Source: an uncultured Opitutia bacterium
Lineage (GTDB): Bacteria; Verrucomicrobiota; Verrucomicrobiia; Opitutales; CAJWYM01
DNA: 40,125 bases
Assembly: GCA_913049555.1 (NCBI GenBank)
Contig: CAJWYM010000034.1
Location: 1 to 40,125, forward strand
Direction: 5' to 3'
Both the position numbers and the translations under genes were made by a program. The notes beneath the pieces are model-generated. The model had not been told where the DNA came from. It ran no database searches and saw only the letters and a list, made by a program, of their open reading frames with translations. This document shows positions 17,428 to 25,460 of the stretch, piece by piece; the stretch's first letter is position 1, and each line of letters begins with the position of its first letter.

Positions 17428-19155
17428 ATGACAACTAAATTTATGCAAATGACTCGTATCCTTATTTTCTGTTTATTATCCATTTTTATAATAAATCCAC
17501 TCATTGCTGAGATCCGAGTGAACAAATTATTTTGTGATCATATGGTTCTTCAGCAAGAAATGAAAGTGGCTGTATGGGGAACGGGGACTGCCAATCAGAG
17601 GGTAAGTGTCCTTGGGTCATGGGGGAAAACAAGTGAAGGCTCGGTAGATGAGGACGGAAGGTGGAAGTTGTTTCTTCAAACCCCTTCTCATGGAGGTCCT
17701 TACACACTTTCTATTCAAGGTGAAAAGACCGAAATCCAAATAAAAGATGTTTTAATTGGTGAGGTGTGGCTTTGTGCTGGGCAGTCGAATATGGGTTGGT
17801 CATTGGGCCAAACTTTTCTTGGGGATGAGGAAGCCCAAAAGAGTGAGCATCCCAATTACAGAATCTTTAAATCACAGAGGGAACATTGGCATGAACCCTT
17901 AGAGGAATCTAGAGATCGATTGGCAAGCTGGAAAAAATGCAATGCTGAGACTGCATCCAAAACTTCTGCTGTTTCTTACTATTTTGGAAAGAAATTACAT
18001 CAAGAGTTGGGGATTCCAATAGGAATTATTGTTCAGGCGTTTGCAGGAACCCCCATTGAAGGTTGGATGCCTTGGGAAATTCAAAATGAGGATCCAAGGA
18101 CTGTTGTTCATAAAAAAGAATTGGACGACTTGAGCCAACGGCTTGCTGAGAGAGGCAGGGAGTCCTTGGAGAAATCTATGGCTAAGTTTGAGAAAGAACT
18201 TTCTCTTTACAATCAAAGAATTGATAAAGGAGAGACCATGAAGAGTAAATTAAGAGTTCTTTCTCCTCCAATCATTACTAAACCAGCAAATCTCGGACAT
18301 CAGTATCCTCAGCATATTTACAACGCTATGATTCATCCTATTCGACCCTTTGGTATTCGCGGTATGATCTGGTATCAGGGAGAGCGTAATTCGAAAACAG
18401 TCCAACAGGCTTCTAATTATAAAAATCAGTTGGCTTTGCTGATTGAATATTACAGATCTTCTTGGTTTGAGAATTCTGAGGGCAATATGGAAAAAGATTT
18501 CCCTTTCTTTTTTACCCAATTACCAAGCTGGCATGCTGAACAAAAAAAACCTGTTGAGGGTTTGGAATCTCCTTGGGTTGTCAATCGAGAGATGATGCGG
18601 CATGTCACACAGCAGGTTCCAAAAACTGGAATGGCTGTTTCTATTGATACTGGGGACGCAGTTTCTTTGCATCCTAAAAATAAGAAACCAATTGGTATCC
18701 GACATGCCTATTTGGCACTGAAGCAAGTGTACAATTTTGATTTGGTAGATTACGGACCTCGTTATGAAAAATTCCGAGTCAATGAGAACCTAGCTGAAAT
18801 TGAATTCTCATCAATTGGCTCTGGCATCATGGGAGACAAGGGTGATTTGATCGATTCATTTGCCTTAGCAGGTGAAGACAAAGTTTGGCATTGGGCGAGT
18901 GGAAAAATTCAAGGAAACAAGGTTGTTGTAAGTTCTCCTGAGGTAAATAAACCAGTTGCAGTCAGGTATGCGTGGGCAATGAATCCCTCTAAAAGGAATT
19001 TGCTTTATAACAAGGAAGGGATTCCCGCATCTCCATTTCGAACGGATGATTGGCCTTTGTTTGAAATGGATGCCGAGGAGGTGATGATTGGTAAGCCTGC
19101 AAAAGATTTGCCTAAATCTACGAGCGACTGGTCGCGACCTTTGATGACTCAATGA
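17428..19155 (+). CDS. Sialate-O-acetylesterase-like SGNH esterase, exported
   Basis: This 575-residue protein has an N-terminal signal (start at 17428, with alternatives at Met6 and Met8) and a beta-sandwich lead (FCDHMVLQQEMKVAVWGTG) typical of the SASA/sialate O-acetylesterase family. Catalytic landmarks are CAGQSNM with Ser120, FAGTPIEGW, MIWYQGERN and DAVSLHPKNK with His415. These enzymes remove O-acetyl groups from sugars. No sialic acid genes are nearby; in this locus it more likely removes acyl substituents from the glucan or a co-occurring glycan before import. It lies 93 bp after the GH94 gene and may belong to the same transcript. Activity is expected because the Ser and His are in place; the substrate is inferred. 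Confidence 0.9.
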   Translation: MTTKFMQMTRILIFCLLSIFIINPLIAEIRVNKLFCDHMVLQQEMKVAVWGTGTANQRVSVLGSWGKTSEGSVDEDGRWKLFLQTPSHGGPYTLSIQGEKTEIQIKDVLIGEVWLCAGQSNMGWSLGQTFLGDEEAQKSEHPNYRIFKSQREHWHEPLEESRDRLASWKKCNAETASKTSAVSYYFGKKLHQELGIPIGIIVQAFAGTPIEGWMPWEIQNEDPRTVVHKKELDDLSQRLAERGRESLEKSMAKFEKELSLYNQRIDKGETMKSKLRVLSPPIITKPANLGHQYPQHIYNAMIHPIRPFGIRGMIWYQGERNSKTVQQASNYKNQLALLIEYYRSSWFENSEGNMEKDFPFFFTQLPSWHAEQKKPVEGLESPWVVNREMMRHVTQQVPKTGMAVSIDTGDAVSLHPKNKKPIGIRHAYLALKQVYNFDLVDYGPRYEKFRVNENLAEIEFSSIGSGIMGDKGDLIDSFALAGEDKVWHWASGKIQGNKVVVSSPEVNKPVAVRYAWAMNPSKRNLLYNKEGIPASPFRTDDWPLFEMDAEEVMIGKPAKDLPKSTSDWSRPLMTQ

Positions 19156-19184
19156 CAAAAATCAGAACAGTGAGGGGAACAAAG

Positions 19185-19202
19185 ATTCTAATTACTTAGA
19201 AT
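19185..19202 (+). other. Perfect AT-rich hairpin after the esterase gene
   Basis: ATTCTAA and TTAGAAT form a 7-bp stem with a TTAC loop, 29 bp after the esterase stop. It lacks a proper T-tract, so termination is possible but weak. Confidence 0.3.
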
Positions 19203-19298
19203 TATGATTTTTATCCTAAATGAATTTAAATTATTTGGTCAGAACGATCATAAATTTAAAATACAATCTTACTAGAATTTTAAACTATTTTAATCCCT

Positions 19299-21077
19299 GT
19301 GAGTTTTAATTACAAAAAACCCTTTTTTTGGCTCTTCATTTGCCTTCTTTCTTTTAGAATGGGTCTTGGCTATGAATTTACGTCCAAAGATGGCCGAACT
19401 CTATCTGGACGCTTGATACAAGTGGCCAAAAATCAAGTGACAATCGAAAGAGGATTTGATGGGAAAGTTTTTTCACTGCTAAAATCTCGCTTTACTATGC
19501 AAGATCAAAATTATTTTAATTCATGGAGTGAGCGAGGAATGGGTCAAAAATATGAGTTAAAATCTGGAGAGAAAATTAAGGCTTCAGCCAAGTCTCTGCG
19601 AATTGATTTGATTTGGCTGCGGGAGAATTGGAATCATTTTGAGGTGCAACGCTCCCAATCGATGGATGGACCTTGGGATCTAATGGAGAATCCAACGAGT
19701 TCTTTTCATCTTTTTAGTGATTATATTGGCGAATCAGGGAAAACTTTTTTTTATCGTGTTCGTGGATCCAATCTCAAAAAAAATAAGATCATAAAGTCTG
19801 GAAAATGGTCCGAGGTAGTGAGTGCTACAAGTTTGGAGTATGATAGAAGTTCTTTGCTGGATGATGTTCAAGAGGCAGCGGTTCGTTTTTTTGTGGAGGA
19901 AGCTCACCCGATGTCCTCATTGGCGCCAGAAGGGAAACCTGGCTGGGGGAATGTGTGTGCAATTGGATCCTCTGGTATGGGTATTACAACCTTGATCGTA
20001 GGTTCTGAACGACAATTTATATCTAGAAAGAAGAGCGCATTTTTAGTTTGTAATATTTTAAAATTCCTCGTCGAGAAAGCAGAATCCCACAAAGGTGCTT
20101 TTGGTCATTGGATTGATGGCGAGAGTGGTTTGACTAAGAATTTTGGGGGTCCTAAAAACTCCGTAGACATTGTAGAAACTAGTTTTATTTTACAAGCGGC
20201 TATCATTTCTAGGGAATACTTTGACCGAGACAACGCAGTAGAGTCCTCTATTCGAACTTATGCGGATTATTTAAGTGATTCAATGCAATGGAATCACTTT
20301 TTGGTGGATGGTAAAAATGGTCCTCATTTGGTTTGGCATTGGCACCCAGATCTTGGTTTTAGTGATTTGCCTATAAACGGGTTCCATGAGGCGATGATGC
20401 CTTATATCTTAGGCCTAGCTTCAGAGAGATATCCTATACCTGTTGAGTCTTTTTTGAGTGGATGGATGAATGGGGGACGTTCATTTGGTCCTGATTTGGA
20501 GCACTTTGGAATCAAACATAGTTTAGGCAGAGGAATTGGCTGGCCTTTGTTTTTCGCTCATTATTCTCATATTGGGTTTGATCCGAAGAAGTTGATTTTT
20601 AAAGAGAAAACTTACTTTGATCATTTTACAGATGCGGTTCGAATCCATAAATTGTATGCGGAAAGTAGAGCTTCGGAGTTTAAAGGATATGATAAACTGT
20701 GGGGATTGGCTGCAAGTTTGAGTCCGAATGGCTACCGTGCAAATCATCCTGGCAAAAACGACGATGGCACGATTGCTACAACAGCATCTTTGTCTAGTAT
20801 GCCTTATTTACCGGAGGAGATTTTGGATTCAATGGATACCATGTATCTAGACTATGGGCATGAACTTTGGGGTTGCTACGGATTTTACAATGCAATCAAT
20901 CCGACTGACAATTGGGTTGGAAAGAAATATATTGGGATCGAATTGGGTCCAATCGCTCCTATGATTGAGAACTACAGAAGTGGCTTGTTCTGGAATTTAT
21001 TTATGAAATCAAGAGAGGCCAAAAGAGCTTGTGCTCTAATCGCTGCGGATGAGAAAATGAAAATATACATAAAATAA
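19299..21077 (+). CDS. Second GH144-like enzyme with SHD1-like N-terminal domain
   Basis: The start is a GTG; the first 23 residues form a signal peptide, and no upstream ATG fits. Residues about 25-75 (FTSKDGRTLSGRLIQVAKNQ, then VTIERGFDGKVFSLLKSRFT) match the SHD1-like (SLA1 homology) module common in exported planctomycete and verrucomicrobial proteins. A fibronectin-III-like domain and a glycoamylase/GH144 domain follow. Conserved blocks include HKGAFGHWIDGESG, VDIVETSFILQAA (Asp290 and Glu293), HLVWHWHPD, SEFKGYDKLWGLAASLSPNG, DDGTIATTASLSSMPY and GPIAPMIENYRSGL. It differs from the 12274 paralogue at HPMSSLAPEG (versus HPVSGLPREG) and before DIVET, so its chain-length or decoration preference may differ. 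It ends 55 bp before the third sulfatase, probably in one operon. Confidence 0.87.
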   Translation: MSFNYKKPFFWLFICLLSFRMGLGYEFTSKDGRTLSGRLIQVAKNQVTIERGFDGKVFSLLKSRFTMQDQNYFNSWSERGMGQKYELKSGEKIKASAKSLRIDLIWLRENWNHFEVQRSQSMDGPWDLMENPTSSFHLFSDYIGESGKTFFYRVRGSNLKKNKIIKSGKWSEVVSATSLEYDRSSLLDDVQEAAVRFFVEEAHPMSSLAPEGKPGWGNVCAIGSSGMGITTLIVGSERQFISRKKSAFLVCNILKFLVEKAESHKGAFGHWIDGESGLTKNFGGPKNSVDIVETSFILQAAIISREYFDRDNAVESSIRTYADYLSDSMQWNHFLVDGKNGPHLVWHWHPDLGFSDLPINGFHEAMMPYILGLASERYPIPVESFLSGWMNGGRSFGPDLEHFGIKHSLGRGIGWPLFFAHYSHIGFDPKKLIFKEKTYFDHFTDAVRIHKLYAESRASEFKGYDKLWGLAASLSPNGYRANHPGKNDDGTIATTASLSSMPYLPEEILDSMDTMYLDYGHELWGCYGFYNAINPTDNWVGKKYIGIELGPIAPMIENYRSGLFWNLFMKSREAKRACALIAADEKMKIYIK

Positions 21078-21120
21078 TTTCCTCCGTTTGCGTATTCATT
21101 GTATAGATCCAAAATTTAAT

Positions 21121-21126
21121 AGGAGA
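21121..21126 (+). promoter_or_regulatory. Ribosome binding site that sets the sulfatase start
   Basis: AGGAGA lies six bases before the ATG at 21133. This favours that start over the in-frame ATG at 21088, whose extra residues carry charges ahead of the signal peptide. Confidence 0.75.
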
Positions 21127-21132
21127 TTTTTT

Positions 21133-22611
21133 ATGAAATTTAAAAGTTTACATTGTTTTTTTGTTCCCTCCACACTTTTTACTGGGTGTCGTTTTTTAGC
21201 TTTCTTTTTCATTTCATTTGGAATGAGCTTGGAAGCAAAACTTCCTAATTTCTTATTTATTGTAGCGGATGATCTTGGCTATGGAGATGCCAGTTACCAA
21301 GGGGGAGATTTAGAAACTCCTCATATTGACTCGATTGCCAAGAATGGAGTTGTTTTTACAGATGGTTATGTGACCGCTCCTGTTTGTGCACCCTCTAGAG
21401 CTGGGTTTCTGACTGGAAAATACCAACAAAAATTTGGTTTTTGGGACAATACAGGTCCTTATCAACTGAGTAAGGAGATTGTTCAAGGAATTCCTAAAGA
21501 CCTACCCATTCTCTCTGAGCGATTGAAGCCTCTTGGATATGTGACTGGATTGTTTGGCAAGACTCATGATGGTAAAGCGGAAGAGATTATGCCTTTCAAT
21601 CGTTGGGATGAGTTTTATGGTTTTAACAATGGAGCTTCTAATTTTTTGGCAGGATTGAATCGAACCCACAATCCTATTTTTCATAATAAGAAAATTGTTT
21701 CTGAAACTTATAAATCCAAAGGGATCTCTTCCTCTTCCGTGAATAAGAATGGAATTCTTCAAATTGACAGAGAGGAATATTTGACCGATAAATTAGGGGA
21801 AATGGCAGTTCGTTTTATCGAGGAGAATAAAGAAAATCCATTCCTATGCTATATCCCATTCAACGCGGTACATGGGCCCTTCCAAGCTCCTAAGGAGATG
21901 GTTGACAGTTATTCTCATATTGAGGACATGGAGAGACGTATCGTTTGTGCTATGCTCGAATCTATGGATGACAATATTGGGGAGGTTCTCGGATGTTTAG
22001 AAAAAAATGATTTGATTAAAAACACCTTGATTGTTTTTATTTCCGACAATGGAGGACACCAAGCATCTCCTTGCTTCCCTCTAAATGGAAAAAAGGGAAC
22101 CTTTTGGGAGGGTGGGCTTCGGGTTCCTTTTTGTGCTCGATGGGAGGGTGTGATTCCAGCCGGTAAGGTTTATAAGGCACCTGTGAGTTCTCTGGATGTT
22201 ATGCCAACTTTCATTGAAGCTGCTGGTGGGAAGGTGGATCCGGATTGGGGCTTGGATGGAGTGAATTTATTGCCATTTATTTTGGAGGAAAAGGAATCTC
22301 GTCCTCATGAAGTTTTGTATTGGGTTTGGGGGAATGGTCAAAAAAAGGCAATCAGAGAGGGTGATTATAAGGCTGTTACTGTCAATGGGGGTAAAGTTTA
22401 TCAGCTTTATGATCTGTCTCAGGATGTGGGCGAAAAAGAAAATATCGCTTCATTGTTTCCAGAAAAATTGGCAGCTTTGATTGAACGCCAATTGGAATGG
22501 GAAAAAACTTTGGCTCCGCAAAAATGGGGATGGAGCAAAGCTCTTGGCTACAAAAATCCATCTTTTGGAAAACCGGAACCCTATCACGATCCTAATTACG
22601 AGATCAAATAG
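21133..22611 (+). CDS. S1-family arylsulfatase-like enzyme
   Basis: This 492-residue protein begins with a long hydrophobic export signal, then NFLFIVADDLGYGD (metal-binding DD) and the formylglycine motif CAPSR with Cys85. Further on are LFGKTHDG, PFNAVHGPF and FISDNGGH, and the GKKGTFWEGGLRVP segment that is characteristic of arylsulfatase-type S1 enzymes. The C-terminus carries the usual YQLYDLSQDVGEKENIAS block. It seems intact. It would remove sulfate from a glycan in the periplasm after modification of Cys85 to formylglycine. It follows the second GH144 gene by 55 bp and ends 10 bp from the convergent kinase gene, so it closes the catabolic island. The exact sulfate position is not readable from sequence. 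Confidence 0.92.
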   Translation: MKFKSLHCFFVPSTLFTGCRFLAFFFISFGMSLEAKLPNFLFIVADDLGYGDASYQGGDLETPHIDSIAKNGVVFTDGYVTAPVCAPSRAGFLTGKYQQKFGFWDNTGPYQLSKEIVQGIPKDLPILSERLKPLGYVTGLFGKTHDGKAEEIMPFNRWDEFYGFNNGASNFLAGLNRTHNPIFHNKKIVSETYKSKGISSSSVNKNGILQIDREEYLTDKLGEMAVRFIEENKENPFLCYIPFNAVHGPFQAPKEMVDSYSHIEDMERRIVCAMLESMDDNIGEVLGCLEKNDLIKNTLIVFISDNGGHQASPCFPLNGKKGTFWEGGLRVPFCARWEGVIPAGKVYKAPVSSLDVMPTFIEAAGGKVDPDWGLDGVNLLPFILEEKESRPHEVLYWVWGNGQKKAIREGDYKAVTVNGGKVYQLYDLSQDVGEKENIASLFPEKLAALIERQLEWEKTLAPQKWGWSKALGYKNPSFGKPEPYHDPNYEIK

Positions 22612-22621
22612 TTTGGTTTGT

Positions 22622-24673
22622 TTACGGATTCAGTAGGAAATATCTTTTAAAATCTTGGATCGTTTTGGCACTGAAATTTTCCTCCGTTAAATAGATCGTT
22701 CGAAGTCCATTTTTGTGCAATCGTTCCATCATAGTTTTAGTAAAATACTTTACCGGAGTTCCGCTTATGTTTAAGACCTTTATATGGGTTCCGTAGAGGG
22801 ATCCTGAATCTTTAAAATTGGTATTGCTAAGGTCGAGTGTTTCCAATCGGAAATTTTTGAGAAGAGTTCTGTATTTATAAAAGTAAGGGAGTTGAAATGT
22901 GTTGAGAGGGATATTGGATAAATCAATGGAATATCCACTTTTTGTAGAAATCAATTTTCTATTCTTTAAATCCACTAGGTGGACCCTGTTGATGCAAAAC
23001 AAGATGCTTTTAAGCAGTTCAAAATCCCCAGCAGGATTTTGCTTTTCGGATTTTCTTTTTTCTAAGTAATAGTTGTAGGCAGCTATAGACAGAGTGCGAT
23101 TGTAGACTCCCAAGTTGAATAAAATTTCAGAAAGAGTTCCCGCTGGGAGTAGATCTGAATCCTTTTTGTAAGTCCTGTATTTTTCAGAAAGATCCATTAT
23201 ATTTTGCTCCCTTTTAATCAAAGAATCCAATTGACTGTAAGTAGAGTAAGCGCGGTCAAATTGTTGGGTAATAAAGCATAGCAGACCCTTCTTTTTTAAT
23301 AATTTCTCTTTTTCAGATGTTTTATTGGTCTGTTGCAATCCAACTTCCATTAGAGAGATTTTTAAATCTGGGTAGGAGTAATCATTGTCGATTGCTATTT
23401 GATGAAGCACTTGTCTCAATTGTTGGTTCAAGCTTTCATTCAATCGAATCTCATCTTGTAATTTTACCAATGCTTTTTTTGTATTGTATTTTGCAATTTC
23501 AGCATTGTTTTTAGCAGCAATGGCATCATTTCTACTTTTGGATAAATTCGAAACATAAAGGGTGCTTAGAGAAAGAATGAGTATGAAGCTCGCTAATAAA
23601 ATTTTAGAGATAACTTTGTTTCGCTGAATCAGTAATTGAATTTGGGTAAAAAAACTAGCTTCCTCTGCTAAAGTCGCAAAACCGTGTAAATAATTGTTGA
23701 TTTCATTTTTAAAATCTTGGGCAGTTGCATATCGGTCCTCTGGATCTTTGGAAATGGCTTTCATAACAGGAGCTTGGAGACGATTGCTGATGGATGATCC
23801 CATAGGGATGATTTTGGCATCCAGAGTGTTTTTTATCAAATCTTCATGACAGTCTCCAGGGACACATTTATTTTGTGTAAGCATCGTGTACAGAAGGGCC
23901 CCTAAGGAGTAAATATCTGTTCTTTCTTTTTTATCATGGTTTCCCACGCATTGCTCTGGAGCCATGAAGCCAGGAGTCCCTTTGATATAACCTGCCAAAG
24001 TCATATCATTGATTATATTTGGATCTGGTGTATCTAGAGTAATTTCAGCATCAGGATCTTGATAGAGAAGTTTCCCTAAGCCCCAATCACATACGGTCAC
24101 CTCACCATAATTTCCAATTTGAATATTTTCAGGTTTTATATCTAGATGCAAAACCCCTTTTGAATGGGCATAACTGATTGCGTCACAGATGGTAGTAAAT
24201 ATGTGTAGCAATGATGTTCGATTGAATTCTTCAAGTGTCTTTGGGTCACCATGGCTTAAATCCTTTAGAATGGAACTTAGATTTCTACCTTGGAGCAATT
24301 CCATCGTAAAGAACGGTTGTTTTTTCTCGTTGATACCCGTATCATAAACGGAAATTATGTTTGGGTGTTCTAGGAGTGAGGTCAACCGGGCCTCACAAAG
24401 AAAACGCTCCACTTCTTCAGGTTTTGAATTTTCTTTTAACAGGGCCATGGCTAAAGATCTACCAGTATTCTTGTCGTGAACCTTGTAGATTTGTTTCATG
24501 CCTCCTTCCCCGATCCAGGTAAAATCCGAATAACGAGCCTCAGAGTTTTTTAGTTCGAACTGGATGGGGAATGCATGTTCCAGTTCCAGTTCTGAAATGT
24601 CTTTTAATTCTTTATCATAAAAATCAGTGATATCATAATCGACTTTGAACTTTTCAGTTTTTGATTCAGACAT
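22622..24673 (-). CDS. Transmembrane Ser/Thr protein kinase with WNK-like lysine placement
   Basis: The 683 residues comprise a cytoplasmic kinase domain (about 50-330), one membrane helix (about 354-376), a coiled-coil-like stretch and a C-terminal region with leucine-rich-like repeats (LETLDLSNTNF, IKVLNISGTPV). Kinase motifs are GEGGMKQIYKV, Glu94 in the C-helix, HLDIKPEN (Asp178 and Asn183; Leu replaces the Arg of HRD), DWG (Asp196) and GTPGFMAPEQ. The usual strand-3 lysine is absent: the VAxK position reads AMA (Ala77). Lys60 in the glycine-rich loop sits where WNK kinases carry their catalytic lysine. It diverges from an ECF sigma factor gene across 131 bp, so it may control that factor by phosphorylation. 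The part after the membrane helix would be a periplasmic sensor. Kinase fold certain; activity not proven. Confidence 0.92.
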   Translation of the reverse strand: MSESKTEKFKVDYDITDFYDKELKDISELELEHAFPIQFELKNSEARYSDFTWIGEGGMKQIYKVHDKNTGRSLAMALLKENSKPEEVERFLCEARLTSLLEHPNIISVYDTGINEKKQPFFTMELLQGRNLSSILKDLSHGDPKTLEEFNRTSLLHIFTTICDAISYAHSKGVLHLDIKPENIQIGNYGEVTVCDWGLGKLLYQDPDAEITLDTPDPNIINDMTLAGYIKGTPGFMAPEQCVGNHDKKERTDIYSLGALLYTMLTQNKCVPGDCHEDLIKNTLDAKIIPMGSSISNRLQAPVMKAISKDPEDRYATAQDFKNEINNYLHGFATLAEEASFFTQIQLLIQRNKVISKILLASFILILSLSTLYVSNLSKSRNDAIAAKNNAEIAKYNTKKALVKLQDEIRLNESLNQQLRQVLHQIAIDNDYSYPDLKISLMEVGLQQTNKTSEKEKLLKKKGLLCFITQQFDRAYSTYSQLDSLIKREQNIMDLSEKYRTYKKDSDLLPAGTLSEILFNLGVYNRTLSIAAYNYYLEKRKSEKQNPAGDFELLKSILFCINRVHLVDLKNRKLISTKSGYSIDLSNIPLNTFQLPYFYKYRTLLKNFRLETLDLSNTNFKDSGSLYGTHIKVLNISGTPVKYFTKTMMERLHKNGLRTIYLTEENFSAKTIQDFKRYFLLNP

Positions 24674-24804
24674 TTCTTAAGGAGTGAAATCGGAGTGAAC
24701 GAACATTTTGGATAACCTAAAAGGATTCTTTAAAAATCGCAATTAATTCTGATACGCCTTTACAAATTGTCCCGTTCAATTCATATTAATACCCATACCT
24801 TCGT
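24674..24804. promoter_or_regulatory. Shared divergent promoter region of kinase and sigma factor
   Basis: These 131 bases lie between two genes transcribed apart and must contain both promoters. Specific boxes cannot be assigned with confidence. The arrangement suggests joint or autoregulatory control. Confidence 0.5.
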
Positions 24805-25422
24805 ATGAATACTTCCCCAAAAAATGAATATGCTACTCGTCTAACCCTACTAACGAGGGCTAAAGATCAAAAAGATGACTCCGCTTGGGTTGAGTTTATT
24901 GATTACTACAAGAAGTATATATTTGCGATTATAAAATCGGTAAATATCGGTAATTCTGATGCGGAGGACATCCTTCAGATGGTAATTGTAAAGCTTTGGA
25001 AGGTATTGCCTGAATTTCAGTATGAGGAGGGCAAGAATGGCTTTCGATTTTGGGTGGCTAGAATCACCAAGAATGAAGTTTATTCTTTCTTAAGAAAGTC
25101 AAAAAGCCAATCCAGCCGAATAGATAACTTTAAAAATGAACCGGACCGAGAGTATATGAATGATCAGCAGGTTACGGATATTGATGAGATTGCTGAAAGG
25201 GAGTGGAGGACCTTCATCATGAATGAAGCGTTCGCAGCCATTGAAAAGCAATTTACGGAACAAGCAATGCAGGCTTTTCATATGAAAGCCTCCGGGAAAT
25301 CAGTCAAAGAAATCTCAGAGGCTCTACAGGTAAAAGAAGTTACAATTTATAAGTATGTTAACAAAGTTAAAGTTCGGCTCATTCACAAAATTGACCAACT
25401 TAAAAAAGAATTGGATATATAA
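24805..25422 (+). CDS. ECF-type RNA polymerase sigma factor
   Basis: The 205 residues show the sigma-70 region 2 pattern in YATRLTLLTRAKDQKDDSAW and DAEDILQMVIVKLWKVLPEF, then FRFWVARITKNEVYSFLRK. Region 4 has an HTH (SVKEISEALQVKEVTIYKYV) for -35 recognition. The sequence style is that of the ECF sigma factors expanded in planctomycetes and Verrucomicrobiota, many of which are encoded beside Ser/Thr kinases instead of anti-sigma factors. No anti-sigma gene is seen here, so control by the divergent kinase is plausible. Target genes are unknown; the adjacent glycan locus is a possibility only. Confidence 0.92.
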   Translation: MNTSPKNEYATRLTLLTRAKDQKDDSAWVEFIDYYKKYIFAIIKSVNIGNSDAEDILQMVIVKLWKVLPEFQYEEGKNGFRFWVARITKNEVYSFLRKSKSQSSRIDNFKNEPDREYMNDQQVTDIDEIAEREWRTFIMNEAFAAIEKQFTEQAMQAFHMKASGKSVKEISEALQVKEVTIYKYVNKVKVRLIHKIDQLKKELDI

Positions 25423-25460
25423 ACCTCATTTTTCAAATCCAAAAATCAATTTTTTTGTTC

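Noticed and set aside
17995-18726. Antisense ORFs within the esterase gene
   Set aside because: They lie opposite a well-supported coding frame and show no family features.
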